From the NCBI RefSeq assembly GCF_036688685.1, contig NZ_JAQQPS010000013.1, forward strand, positions 124,001 through 188,000: a stretch of 64,000 bases of DNA, written 5' to 3'. The position numbers and the translations under genes were made by a program. The stretch is from JALYUM01 sp036688685. GTDB taxonomy: Bacteria; Pseudomonadota; Gammaproteobacteria; Burkholderiales; Burkholderiaceae_D. This document shows, piece by piece, positions 26,759-35,915 of the stretch (position 1 is its first letter; each line of letters opens with the position of its first letter). The notes beneath the pieces were generated by a model. The model was not told where the DNA came from. It did not search any database and saw nothing but the letters and a program-made list of their open reading frames with translations.

Positions 26759-28521
26759 TAGCCAGCCGCCGAGCCAGCTGGCCGGCGGTTGTCGTTGGCG
26801 CCGTAAATAAAGCCGGGCAGCACCTTGCCCGAGACGCCCGAGTCGTTCCCTGAACTTGCCGGCGCCGCGCCCGCCACAACCGGCGGACCGACCAGGATCA
26901 TCTCGGTCGCGCCCCAGGTTGACTGCTCTTTCATCGTGTAGCCCATCTCTGTCAACAACTTCAAGGTATCCGGCGACAGCGTGCGCGGCTCGTAGTTGAC
27001 CAGGTCGGGCTGCCACTGGTGGTGGATGTGCGGCGCATCGACTGCCTCCTGCGGCGCCATGCCGTAATCGATCACGTTCAGCGCTGCCTGCAGCGTGATG
27101 GTGATGATGCGCGAGCCGCCGGGCGAGCCGACCACCATGAAGGTCTTGCCGTCTTTCGTGATCACGGTCGGCGACATCGACGACAGCGGCCGCTTGCCCG
27201 GCGCGATGGCATTGCTGGCGCCCTGCACCAGGCCATACATATTGCGCGCCCCGATCTTGCTCGTAAAATCGTCCATCTCGTCGTTCAGGAAAAAACCCGT
27301 GCCCGGCGCAATGACCACCGCGCCGAAGCGGCCATTCACGGTGTAGGTCGTCGAGACCGCGTTGCCTTCCTTGTCGATCACCGAGTAGTGGGTCGTCTCC
27401 GGCTTCTCGTGCGGCATGCTGCCCGGCTGGACGGCAGACGATGGCGTGGCCTGGTTCGGCTGAATCTGCTTGCGGATGGCGGCGGCGTAGTCCTTGCTCA
27501 TCAAACGTGCGGTCGGATTCTTGACGAAATCCGGGTCGCCGAGGAAGGTGTTGCGGTCCATGTAAGCATGGCGCATCGCTTCGACCATGGCATGCACCGA
27601 GGCGGCCGAATGGTAGCCCAGCGCCTTCATGTCGTAGCCCTCGAGAATATTCAGGATCTGGCACATGGTCACGCCACCGGAACTCGGCGGCGGCGCCACG
27701 ATGAACTGGTAGCCGCGATAGGTGCACTTCAACGGCGCCATTTCGCTCACGTGGTACGCGGCGAAATCGGCCGCGGTGATGATGCCGCCGCCCGCCTTGG
27801 CGGCCTTTTCCACGGCTGCGGGAATGGCGCCCTTGTAGAACGCATCGGGGCCCTTGATTGCGATGGCTTCAAGCGTGTTGGCCAGGTCGGTCTGGACCAG
27901 GCGGTCGCCCGGCTGCAGCGGCGTGCCATCCGGCCGCAGGAAGATGCGCGCCGCTTCCGGGTCCTTCCTGAACCAGGCCACCGTGGTGTCGATGATGTCG
28001 GTGTCGGCGCGGTTCAGAATATAGCCTTCGCGCGCCAGCCTGATCGCGGGCGCGAGCACCTGGGCGCGCGTGAGCTTGCCGTATTTTTTCTGCGCGTGCT
28101 CGAAACCGGCCACCGTGCCCGGCACGCCGACCGCCAGGTAGCCGTGCAGGCTGGCGCCGGGTTTGAGCTTGCCGTCGGCGTCCAGGTACATGTCGGCGCT
28201 GGCGGCGGCCGGCGCTTTTTCGCGGAAATTAATAAACGTGTCTTTGCCATCGGCCAGGTGGATGGTCATGAAGCCGCCCCCGCCGATGTTGCCGCAGCAG
28301 GCGTTCACCACCGCCTGGGCGTAACCGACCGCGACTGCCGCATCGATGGCGTTGCCGCCCTGTTTCAGGATAGCGACCCCGATATCGCTGGCCAGGTACT
28401 GGGACGACACCACCATGCCGTGTTTGGCCTCGAGGGCGGGTGGGGAGACTGCGTGGGCGCTACCGAGAAGGCCGAGCGAGAAACATACGGTGGCCGCGAG
28501 CGGCGTGAAGCGAAAGATCAT
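26755..28521 (-). CDS. ggt: gamma-glutamyltransferase
   Basis: 588 aa, periplasmic: signal peptide ending LLGSAHA. The Ntn-hydrolase precursor is recognisable by the autoprocessing site and nucleophile Thr in TTHYSVIDKEG and the GSPGGSRIITITL motif. The large subunit N-terminus has GGNAIDAAVAVGYA and a catalytic-pocket Arg in FREKAP. It cleaves the gamma-glutamyl bond of glutathione and related compounds. The length is normal. The stop codon overlaps that of the convergent siderophore receptor. Confidence 0.95.
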   Translation of the reverse strand: MIFRFTPLAATVCFSLGLLGSAHAVSPPALEAKHGMVVSSQYLASDIGVAILKQGGNAIDAAVAVGYAQAVVNACCGNIGGGGFMTIHLADGKDTFINFREKAPAAASADMYLDADGKLKPGASLHGYLAVGVPGTVAGFEHAQKKYGKLTRAQVLAPAIRLAREGYILNRADTDIIDTTVAWFRKDPEAARIFLRPDGTPLQPGDRLVQTDLANTLEAIAIKGPDAFYKGAIPAAVEKAAKAGGGIITAADFAAYHVSEMAPLKCTYRGYQFIVAPPPSSGGVTMCQILNILEGYDMKALGYHSAASVHAMVEAMRHAYMDRNTFLGDPDFVKNPTARLMSKDYAAAIRKQIQPNQATPSSAVQPGSMPHEKPETTHYSVIDKEGNAVSTTYTVNGRFGAVVIAPGTGFFLNDEMDDFTSKIGARNMYGLVQGASNAIAPGKRPLSSMSPTVITKDGKTFMVVGSPGGSRIITITLQAALNVIDYGMAPQEAVDAPHIHHQWQPDLVNYEPRTLSPDTLKLLTEMGYTMKEQSTWGATEMILVGPPVVAGAAPASSGNDSGVSGKVLPGFIYGANDNRRPAGSAAGY

Positions 28522-28878
28522 GAGGTGTCCTGGAAATCAGCAAAAGCGCCCGCATCAGCGGGCACTTTCCTACTTTACTGCAAATCCATTTTTACAGCAG
28601 GCAACAGGCCGATTGCTTACTTGCGTGCGCCGCCGTGGGCAAACACCGTGTTGCAATTGCCATTGACGCAGCAAACTGCTGTTTCTTCCAAATCCAGCCT
28701 TGCGCGCGGGGCACTAAATTGGTGCGGTTGCTCAAGATTATTAAACTGTTGTAAGCATTCAGTATTTTTTTACGGAAATATTCGTAAGGACATATTTGAA
28801 CTAAGATCGTTTAAGGCAAAAATTCAGCATAAACAGCATAAGTTTATGCATTTGTCTCATTACGACTAAGGGGAAGAC
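28522..28878 (+). promoter_or_regulatory. AT-rich promoter region of the chemoreceptor/sulfation operon
   Basis: 357 bp without a gene. The 3' half is AT-rich (TTTTTTTACGG, repeated CAGCATAA units near 28827-28840) and ends in AAGGGGAAGAC, the RBS of the chemoreceptor. It should drive the MCP-cysC-DHH-sulfotransferase operon. Confidence 0.4.
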
Positions 28879-30618
28879 ATGATTTTGCGAAATATGACCG
28901 TTGCCCAAAGACTCAGCGTTGGATTCGGCCTGGTATCAGTATTACTGCTTCTGGTGATTGCACTGGGACTGTCAAGCATGCGCCAGATTCAGGGACGCAT
29001 GGTCGAGATTGCCAAAGTCAACGATGTCGAAATGCGGCTGGCCCAGACCATGGACCTGACCGTCACCGAGCGTGCACTCGCGCTGCGTAACCTGATCCTG
29101 CTGAAGGAAGAGAAGGATATCCAGATCGAAGTCAAGCGCATCAGCGACCAGGAAGCCAAGTACGCCGTTGCCATCGACAAGTTGGCGCAGATGTTCCGTA
29201 CCGAGGGCGGCACCAGCACCGAAGAACGGGCGCTGCTCGAAAGCATCCGCCAGCAGGGTGAACAGGCAGCGCCGTTTATCAAGCGCGCCCAGACCCTGGC
29301 GCTGGAACAGCATCAGGACCAGGCCTACCAGCTGCTGCGCGCCGAGTTCCGTCCGGTACAGCGGAAATGGTGGGATCTGCTACGCCAGCTGATCGCACTG
29401 GAAGAAAAACAGAACATCGAGTCGGTCAACAACGCCGACGCGGCGTATGCCAGCGCGCGCCAGAATATGCTCATCATGGGCGGCCTGGCATTGCTGTGCA
29501 GCATCGCAGCGGCCTGGTTGATTACCCATCGGCTGGTGCGCCAGCTCGGTTGCGAACCGGATGAAGCGGCCAGCATCGCGGCGGAGATCGCAGCCGGCAA
29601 CCTGAGTGTGCCGATCCATCCGCGCAGTGGCGATACCAGCAGCCTGCTCTACGCCATGCAAGCCATGCGCGACGGACTGACCCTGATTGTCGGCCAGGTG
29701 CAGTCCAGCAGCGCCACCATCGCCAGCGCCGCCAGCCAGATCGCCAGCGGCAACCTCGATCTGTCCTCGCGCACCGAACAGCAGGCCAGCACACTGGAGG
29801 AAACCGCGTCGTCGATGGAACAATTGACCAGCACCGTGCGCATCAACTCCGACCGGGCCCGCGAGGCCAACGGCCTGGCCGAATCGGCCTCCAGCGTGGC
29901 CACCAAGGGCGGCTCGGTGGTGGCCGAAGTGGTGCACACCATGGCCGCCATCGATGTCTCGGCGCACAAAATCGTCGACATCATTGCGGTCATCGACGGG
30001 ATTGCGTTCCAGACCAATATTCTCGCGCTGAACGCGGCGGTCGAGGCGGCCCGGGCCGGCGAGCAGGGTCGCGGCTTTGCGGTGGTCGCCAGCGAGGTGC
30101 GCACGCTGGCCCAGCGCAGTGCGGCGGCGGCCAAGGAAATCAAGGAACTGATCGGTGATTCGGTCGACAAGGTGCAGGCCGGCAACCGCCTGGTCGAGCA
30201 GGCCGGCAACACCATGGATGAAGTGGTGGCAAGCGTCAAGCGGGTGACCACCATCATGTCGGAGATCATGCAGGCCGGACGCGAGCAAAGCGCCGGCATC
30301 GAGCAGATCAACAACGCCGTCACGCAAATGGATGACGTCACCCAGCAGAATGCAGCGCTGGTCGAGGAAGCGGCGGCGGCGGCGCAGGCGATGCAGGAAC
30401 AGGTCAACAGCCTGAACGACGTCGTCAGCACCTTCCGCCTGACGGCCGGGGTTGCCCCCGTGATGCACGTTAGCATGAAGCCGATCGCCCGCGTCAGCAA
30501 ACCTGCACCGCAGCTGGCGGCGCCACCCAAGCCGGTCCGGGCCCCGGCCCGCCCCAGTGTGAAGAGCGCCCCCAAGCAGATGGCGGCGGCCGAATCGAAC
30601 GAATGGGAACAATTCTAA
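28879..30618 (+). CDS. methyl-accepting chemotaxis protein
   Basis: 579 aa. N-terminal helix (residues about 12-32), a four-helix-bundle periplasmic sensor (4HB_MCP type), a second helix (about 194-215), HAMP, and a long cytoplasmic signalling domain with the hairpin tip IIAVIDGIAFQTNILALNAA. The C-terminus ends in NEWEQF, close to the NWETF-type pentapeptide that docks CheR/CheB. It is directly upstream of cysC and could be co-transcribed with the sulfation cassette. The ligand is unknown. Confidence 0.93.
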   Translation: MILRNMTVAQRLSVGFGLVSVLLLLVIALGLSSMRQIQGRMVEIAKVNDVEMRLAQTMDLTVTERALALRNLILLKEEKDIQIEVKRISDQEAKYAVAIDKLAQMFRTEGGTSTEERALLESIRQQGEQAAPFIKRAQTLALEQHQDQAYQLLRAEFRPVQRKWWDLLRQLIALEEKQNIESVNNADAAYASARQNMLIMGGLALLCSIAAAWLITHRLVRQLGCEPDEAASIAAEIAAGNLSVPIHPRSGDTSSLLYAMQAMRDGLTLIVGQVQSSSATIASAASQIASGNLDLSSRTEQQASTLEETASSMEQLTSTVRINSDRAREANGLAESASSVATKGGSVVAEVVHTMAAIDVSAHKIVDIIAVIDGIAFQTNILALNAAVEAARAGEQGRGFAVVASEVRTLAQRSAAAAKEIKELIGDSVDKVQAGNRLVEQAGNTMDEVVASVKRVTTIMSEIMQAGREQSAGIEQINNAVTQMDDVTQQNAALVEEAAAAAQAMQEQVNSLNDVVSTFRLTAGVAPVMHVSMKPIARVSKPAPQLAAPPKPVRAPARPSVKSAPKQMAAAESNEWEQF

Positions 30619-30636
30619 GTGCAGCAGGAGCACCTC

Positions 30637-31254
30637 ATGGTCAGTCTGGAACGGCAGGACAAGGCGGCGCCGCAAGTGTTCTGGCATGCCAGCGGCGTCG
30701 CCACCGAACAACGCTGTCGCCAGCTGGGTCAGCAGGCGGCCACCGTCTGGCTGACCGGCCTGAGCGGCGCCGGCAAATCGACGCTGGCCTACGCACTGGA
30801 GCAGCGCCTGTTTCACGCCGGCCGCACCTGCTTCGTGCTGGACGGCGACAACCTGCGCCACCACCTGAACAGCGATCTCGGCTTCACAGCACGCGACCGT
30901 CAGGAAAACATCCGCCGCGCCGCCGAAGTGGCGCGCCTGATGAACGATGCCGGGCTGATCGTGATTTGCGCTTTCATTTCGCCGCTGCGCAGCGACCGCG
31001 ATCTGGCGCGCGCCATCATCGGCGCCGGGAATTTCATCGAGACCCATGTCAGCACCCCATGCACGGTGTGCGAGGAACGTGATCCCAAGGGCCTGTACCA
31101 GAAAGCGCGGGCTGGACTGATCGCGGAGTTCACCGGCGTGTCGGCGCCCTACGAAGCGCCGCTGCAGTCGGCACTGACACTCGACACCGGCGTGCTGACG
31201 CTGGAACACGCCTGCGACCAGCTGTTCGGCCACCTGACGCCGCGCTTCCTGTGA
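30637..31254 (+). CDS. cysC: adenylyl-sulfate (APS) kinase
   Basis: 205 aa from ATG 30637 (AGGAG, 6 nt spacing); a GTG at 30619 is an alternative. P-loop GLSGAGKST, APS-binding DGDNLRHHLN and the LGFTARDRQENIRR helix, plus the family segment CEERDPKGLYQKARAG, are all conserved. It phosphorylates APS to PAPS with ATP. It is not next to cysDN or assimilatory sulfate genes but heads a cassette with a DHH phosphoesterase (4-nt gap) and a sulfotransferase, implying PAPS made here serves sulfation rather than cysteine synthesis. Confidence 0.93.
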   Translation: MVSLERQDKAAPQVFWHASGVATEQRCRQLGQQAATVWLTGLSGAGKSTLAYALEQRLFHAGRTCFVLDGDNLRHHLNSDLGFTARDRQENIRRAAEVARLMNDAGLIVICAFISPLRSDRDLARAIIGAGNFIETHVSTPCTVCEERDPKGLYQKARAGLIAEFTGVSAPYEAPLQSALTLDTGVLTLEHACDQLFGHLTPRFL

Positions 31255-31258
31255 CGCC

Positions 31259-32242
31259 ATGGACTACGACGTCTTCAACGGCGATGCAGACGGTATCTGT
31301 GCGCTGCACATGCTGCGCCTGCATACGCCGGCCCGGCGCACGCTGATCACCGGCGTCAAGCGCGACATTGCGTTGTTGCGCCGGGTGCCGGCCAGGCCCG
31401 GCATGGAAGTGATGGTGCTGGACGTGTCGCTGGACGCGAATGCCGGCGAGCTGCAACGTTTGCTGGACGGTGGCGCGCACCTGACCTGGTTCGACCATCA
31501 CGGCGCCGACTGCGCGCCGGCCCATCGCCATCCGCACCTGACGCTGCATTGCGACCCGGCGCCGCAGGTGTGCACCAGCATCCTGGTGGACCGCCATCTG
31601 GGCGGCCGTTACCGTCCCTGGGCAGTGACGGCCGCCTTTGGCGACAACCTCGACCAGCCGGCGCGGGCACTGGCGCACAGCCTGGGGCTGGAGCACGACG
31701 CCACCGCGGCGCTGCAGCAACTCGGGCAAGTCCTTAACTACAACGCGTATGGCGAATGCGAGGCCGACCTGCATGTGGCGCCAGCCGATCTGTACCTCGC
31801 CATCAGCGCGCAGGCGACGCCGGCCGGCTTTATGGCCAGTAGGCTGTACCCGGCCCTGCTGGACGGCTACCGCGCCGATTGCGCCCAGCTGCTGCACCTG
31901 CAACCACACTGGCAGCAGCACGGCAACGCGGTGTACCTGCTGCCGTCCGGTGCGTGGGCACGCCGTGTCAACGGTGTACTGGCCAACCGGCTGGCCGCGC
32001 GCCAGGACGGCGCCGCGTTTGCCGTGCTGGTGCAACGCAGCGATGGTGATTACCTGGTCAGCGTGCGCTCGGGACAGCCGCACACACACAGTGCCTGCCG
32101 GCTGTGCAGCGAATTCCCCAGCGGCGGCGGTCGCCATGCCGCCGCCGGCATCAACCACCTGCCGGCGGCCGCACTGACCCACTTCATCGCCCGCTTCGAC
32201 GCCTATTTCCGCGCTGACGCGGCGCGCACCCATGCCGCCTGA
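31259..32242 (+). CDS. DHH/DHHA1 phosphoesterase, candidate PAP phosphatase
   Basis: 327 aa. The N-terminal DHH motifs are present: FNGDADGICA (Asp9/Asp11), VLDVSLD (Asp55) and TWFDHHGAD (Asp79-His80-His81). The C-terminal DHHA1 part ends in SGGGRHAAAGINH, matching the GGGH-AAG substrate motif. NrnA-type members of this family hydrolyse 3'-phosphoadenosine-5'-phosphate (PAP) as well as oligoribonucleotides. Its position between a PAPS-making kinase and a PAPS-using enzyme suggests PAP removal; that assignment is inference. The start codon is 4 nt after cysC. Confidence 0.8.
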   Translation: MDYDVFNGDADGICALHMLRLHTPARRTLITGVKRDIALLRRVPARPGMEVMVLDVSLDANAGELQRLLDGGAHLTWFDHHGADCAPAHRHPHLTLHCDPAPQVCTSILVDRHLGGRYRPWAVTAAFGDNLDQPARALAHSLGLEHDATAALQQLGQVLNYNAYGECEADLHVAPADLYLAISAQATPAGFMASRLYPALLDGYRADCAQLLHLQPHWQQHGNAVYLLPSGAWARRVNGVLANRLAARQDGAAFAVLVQRSDGDYLVSVRSGQPHTHSACRLCSEFPSGGGRHAAAGINHLPAAALTHFIARFDAYFRADAARTHAA

Positions 32243-32287
32243 TGTTGCACCCCTGTCGGCCGGCGGCTGATTTTTCAGGAGAATGAG

Positions 32288-33394
32288 ATGACTGCAAGCC
32301 CACCCCGCCCGCGGCCCGTGATGATGATTCCGCTGCGCCGCTGCGGCAGCCACGCGCTGCGCCTGCGCCTGAACATGGCGCCGCAGTTCTATTCGCCCTA
32401 TCCGCTGCATATCGTCGATTTCATGCCGCTGCTGGCGCACTACGGCGACCTGCGCGACGACCGCCACTACTTCCGTCTGGTCACCGACCTGTGCGGGCTG
32501 CAAGCGGTGAGCATGGTCAAATGGCCGCAGATGGCGTTCGATCCGGTGCAGATTTTCGAAGCCATTCGGCACCAGCCGCGCAGCGTGCACCGCGTGCACT
32601 GGGAGCTGCTGCTGCGCGCGGCCGAACAGCAAGGCGCCAGCGTCGCCATGGACAAGTCACTCGACAACGTGCACCACGCCGATGAGCTGATGACGCTGTT
32701 TCCCGACATGCTGTTCGTGAACGTGGTGCGCGACCCGCGCGCCCAGGTGGCGTCGATGAACCGCGCCATCATCCACGACTTCGACACCGGTCTGAACGCC
32801 GAAACCTGGCTGGCCGCCCACCGCGCCACCGACCATGTGACAGCGCGCTATCCGGGGCGGGTGCTGACCATACGCTACGAAGATTTTTTATCGGCCCAGC
32901 AAGCCACGCTGGAAACCCTGTGCGGTTTCCTCGGCATCGACTACCTGCCGCAGATGCTCGACGTTGGCGCCTCGCAGGAAGCCCGGCAGATCAGCCAGTT
33001 GTCGGCGCTGTGGTCATCCAACTGTTTCGCGCCAATTGCCGCCAACATCGACAAGTTCAAGCAGCAGCTCAGCATGGACGAAATCGCGCTGATTGAAACC
33101 CTGACCGGCGACTACATGGACCGCTACGGCTACGCGCGCCTGACGCCGGGCGCGGCCGACCTGTCGCCAGCGACGCGGGCCGCCGCCGTGGCGCGCTCCG
33201 ACGCCGGCCGCGCACGCGCCTGGCGCGATCTGGAACAGGACAACTTCCGCGACTACGTGCTGCGCCGCTGCCGTGCCGACTACCTGGCGCAATTGCGCGC
33301 GCGCCCCGCACAACCAGCCTTGCCGCGCGGCGCCGAGCATGTCATCGTCACGCTGAGCGAACTCGATCCGGCCGCATTCGAGGTCAGTGATTAA
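32288..33394 (+). CDS. PAPS-dependent sulfotransferase
   Basis: 368 aa, cytoplasmic, no signal peptide. The 5'-phosphosulfate-binding segment is RRCGSHALRL (residues 17-26) and the 3'-phosphate-binding segment is VVRDPRAQVASM (146-157), as in the Sulfotransfer_1/3 families. A central TIRYEDFLS also fits. The acceptor (a sugar, lipid or other alcohol) cannot be told. AGGAGAATGAG precedes the ATG. It is the last gene of the cysC-DHH cassette, 45 nt downstream of the phosphoesterase. Confidence 0.85.
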   Translation: MTASPPRPRPVMMIPLRRCGSHALRLRLNMAPQFYSPYPLHIVDFMPLLAHYGDLRDDRHYFRLVTDLCGLQAVSMVKWPQMAFDPVQIFEAIRHQPRSVHRVHWELLLRAAEQQGASVAMDKSLDNVHHADELMTLFPDMLFVNVVRDPRAQVASMNRAIIHDFDTGLNAETWLAAHRATDHVTARYPGRVLTIRYEDFLSAQQATLETLCGFLGIDYLPQMLDVGASQEARQISQLSALWSSNCFAPIAANIDKFKQQLSMDEIALIETLTGDYMDRYGYARLTPGAADLSPATRAAAVARSDAGRARAWRDLEQDNFRDYVLRRCRADYLAQLRARPAQPALPRGAEHVIVTLSELDPAAFEVSD

Positions 33395-33458
33395 ATAGAA
33401 GCGGCTGGCGAATACGCGTGAACCCGGCAGGGTGTCGACATGTGCAATTGGCGCCCCC

Positions 33459-34433
33459 TCACTTGCCGGCGAGCTGGCTGTCAACAATGTTGATGATGGT
33501 GTTTTGAAACCGTTCAGGCTCATCCTGGTGAATCTGATGGCCGGATTTTTCAAATAAAAACAGTCCCTTCTGCGGCGCTTTCAAGGTTCCGGCATACGCT
33601 TGCGTGATGGCGGTGGAGGTCTGGATGTCGTTCCTGCCAACAAAAAAGTAAACCGGACAGCGCACTTGCGTCAAGGTCTTTGGCAGGTCGATGTTCATCA
33701 CCTCGTTCCAGACCGGCGACCAGACTTTTGACCACTGCAGAAAACCGTCCTTGAATTGATTGCTCGTCACATTCGTCCTGCCCTCCTTGTAGAACAGCCA
33801 CTTGCGCAAAAAGAACAGGTCTTCGTCGGTCCTGAACGGAATATGCACGCTGGACAGTTCCGTGGCCGCCGCCGGGTTGTCCTTGAAATGCGCCTTTAGA
33901 TTGTCGAGCAAGGCTTTTTCACTATCGAGCTGGCTGACCACGGGATTCGACGCAAAATAGGCGTGCAACAATTCCGGATGGGTTTTGACGATATAAAACC
34001 CCAGCACATTGCCCCATGAACTGCCCAATAAATAGATTTTCTTCTGGCCAGTCTTGTTGATGATGAAGTTGATGACCTCGAGCGTGTCGCTTTCCATCCG
34101 GGCGACTGACGGCGGCACCGGCGACGCGTTCAGTTTCAGGGTTCTCCCCGCGTCGCGTTGATCCCATTGCACCAGCGTAAATCTGGTCTTCAGAATCGAA
34201 GTGAAATTGTCGCTGCTTCTCAGCATGGAACTGCCCGGCCCGCCCGACAGAAAGAGCAGAACCGGCTTGTTCGGATCGTCCGTTTTGATTTCGATGAACT
34301 GCTTGATTGCGCCGATCTCCGGTGTCAGTGTTTCGACCGTTTCGGCGGTGTTGGCAGCGCGCGTTTGCGCCCAGGACTGCTGACAGGGCGCCAGCAAGGA
34401 AAACAACAGCACGAGGACAATTTTTATACGCAT
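33459..34433 (-). CDS. secreted alpha/beta hydrolase (proline iminopeptidase-like)
   Basis: 324 aa with a signal peptide (LVLLFSLLAPCQQSWA). Alpha/beta-hydrolase motifs: FLSGGPGSSML (oxyanion HGGPG-like loop), QWDQRDAGRT, nucleophile in LLGSSWGNVLG and a late His in EKSGHQIHQDEP. This pattern is that of S33 peptidases/proline iminopeptidase-like hydrolases. Its GC content and Lys/Ile-rich composition look lower than the neighbours', which may point to transfer. Substrate unknown. Confidence 0.83.
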   Translation of the reverse strand: MRIKIVLVLLFSLLAPCQQSWAQTRAANTAETVETLTPEIGAIKQFIEIKTDDPNKPVLLFLSGGPGSSMLRSSDNFTSILKTRFTLVQWDQRDAGRTLKLNASPVPPSVARMESDTLEVINFIINKTGQKKIYLLGSSWGNVLGFYIVKTHPELLHAYFASNPVVSQLDSEKALLDNLKAHFKDNPAAATELSSVHIPFRTDEDLFFLRKWLFYKEGRTNVTSNQFKDGFLQWSKVWSPVWNEVMNIDLPKTLTQVRCPVYFFVGRNDIQTSTAITQAYAGTLKAPQKGLFLFEKSGHQIHQDEPERFQNTIINIVDSQLAGK

Positions 34434-34535
34434 GTTCGGACCTTGGGGTGATCACATCGGGGCTGGCCCATGACGCGCCGCGCGCAAGCCGATTTCTGGA
34501 TCGATATTAACAGTTTGCAATGCCCGTGGGTCAGC

Positions 34536-35915
34536 TCAGGGCGACATCCCCGACCAGCCCCCGCCCAGCGCGCGATACAAGGCGACCTGCGCCTGCAGCA
34601 GGCCCGACTGGAGGCTGACCACGCCCTGCTCCGCGCCCAACAGATTGCGCTCGGCCAGCCGTTCGTCCAGCGCCGATCCATACCCCTCGCGCAAGCGCCG
34701 CCCGGCGATGCGCAAGGCCTCGGCCAGTGCCTGGCGCTGGGCCAGCGCAGCGCGCAGTTGCAGCTGCTGCTGGGCGTGGCTGTCGAGCTGAACCTCGACT
34801 TCGGCCCACGCGCCGAGCACCGTGCGTTCGTAGGCGGCCAGGGCCTGATCGCGCCGCGCCTGGCTGGCGCGCGCCAGTGCCTGAATGCGGCCACCGTTGA
34901 AGAGCGGCGCCAGCACGCTGCCGCCCAGGCTCCAGATCGTGAACGGGTCGCCGCGCAAGATGGTGGAGCCGACCCGGCCGACGCTGGCGTTGAGCCGCAG
35001 CGACGGCAGCCATTGCGCGCGCGCGGCCGCCAGTTGCGCGTCGCTTGCCGCCACCTGTAGCTCGGCGCTGTAAATGTCGGGGCGCCGCCGCAACAGCGCC
35101 GAGGGCAAGCCCGCATCGGGCAGCGCGCAGAGGCGCAACGCAGCCAGGGCGCCGCCCCGCTCCAGCGGGCCCGGCGCACGTCCCGGCAGCAGATTGAGCT
35201 GCGCCTCCTGGCGCGCCAGCGCGCGCGTCAGCTGCGGCAGCGCCTGGGCGCCGGCATCGCGCTCCGCCTCGGCCTGGATCAGTTCCAGGCTGCTGGCATA
35301 GCCCTGTTCACGGCGCTGGCGTGCCAGCACCAGCGTACGGTCGCGCGAGACCAGCAGGCGCCTGGCCAGGTCCAGCTGCGCGTCGAGCTCAAGCAGGCCG
35401 ATGTAGGCCTGTGCGACACTTGCCGCCACGCTCAGGGCGACGCTGTCGCGGGCAGCACGGCTGGCTTGTTCGCCCAGATCGGCGGCGCCGGCCAGTGCGC
35501 CGATGCGGCCCCACAAGTCAACCTCATAGGCCGCCTGGAACAGTTCCTGGTGGCCGGTGGCAAGGTAGGGCTTGAGGGTCACGTCGCTGATACTGCGCGC
35601 GCGCTCGGCGCCGATGCCGGCGTCCAGGCTGGGCCAGAAGGCGGCGTGCTGCGCCGCCGCCAGCGCGCGCGCCTCGGCCACGCGGGCGGCGGCCTGGCGC
35701 AGGTCCTGGTTGCGCGCCAGCGCCTCGTTGATGAGCCCGGCGAGCGTCGCGTCGCCAAAGCCCTGCCACCAGTCTTCCTGCAGCGCCGCGCTCCCGGCCG
35801 CATGGCGCCAGGCGGCGGGCGCCGCTGGCGCCGTGACTGTCTTCGGCGCGTGCCCGGCACAGGCGCCCAGCGCCAGCGCCACTGCCAGGGTCAGTGCGGT
35901 GCAAGCTGGCTTCAT
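34536..35915 (-). CDS. outer-membrane efflux lipoprotein (NodT/OprM-type)
   Basis: 459 aa. Lipoprotein signal with lipobox LGAC (ALALGACAGHAP). Two repeated OEP domains (PF02321) follow, with DATLAGLINEALARNQDLRQ and LRRRPDIYSAELQVAASDA as the family signatures. It forms the TolC-like outer-membrane channel of a tripartite pump. The start overlaps the last 4 bp of the HlyD gene upstream, so the MFS-HlyD-OMF genes are one operon. Confidence 0.92.
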   Translation of the reverse strand: MKPACTALTLAVALALGACAGHAPKTVTAPAAPAAWRHAAGSAALQEDWWQGFGDATLAGLINEALARNQDLRQAAARVAEARALAAAQHAAFWPSLDAGIGAERARSISDVTLKPYLATGHQELFQAAYEVDLWGRIGALAGAADLGEQASRAARDSVALSVAASVAQAYIGLLELDAQLDLARRLLVSRDRTLVLARQRREQGYASSLELIQAEAERDAGAQALPQLTRALARQEAQLNLLPGRAPGPLERGGALAALRLCALPDAGLPSALLRRRPDIYSAELQVAASDAQLAAARAQWLPSLRLNASVGRVGSTILRGDPFTIWSLGGSVLAPLFNGGRIQALARASQARRDQALAAYERTVLGAWAEVEVQLDSHAQQQLQLRAALAQRQALAEALRIAGRRLREGYGSALDERLAERNLLGAEQGVVSLQSGLLQAQVALYRALGGGWSGMSP

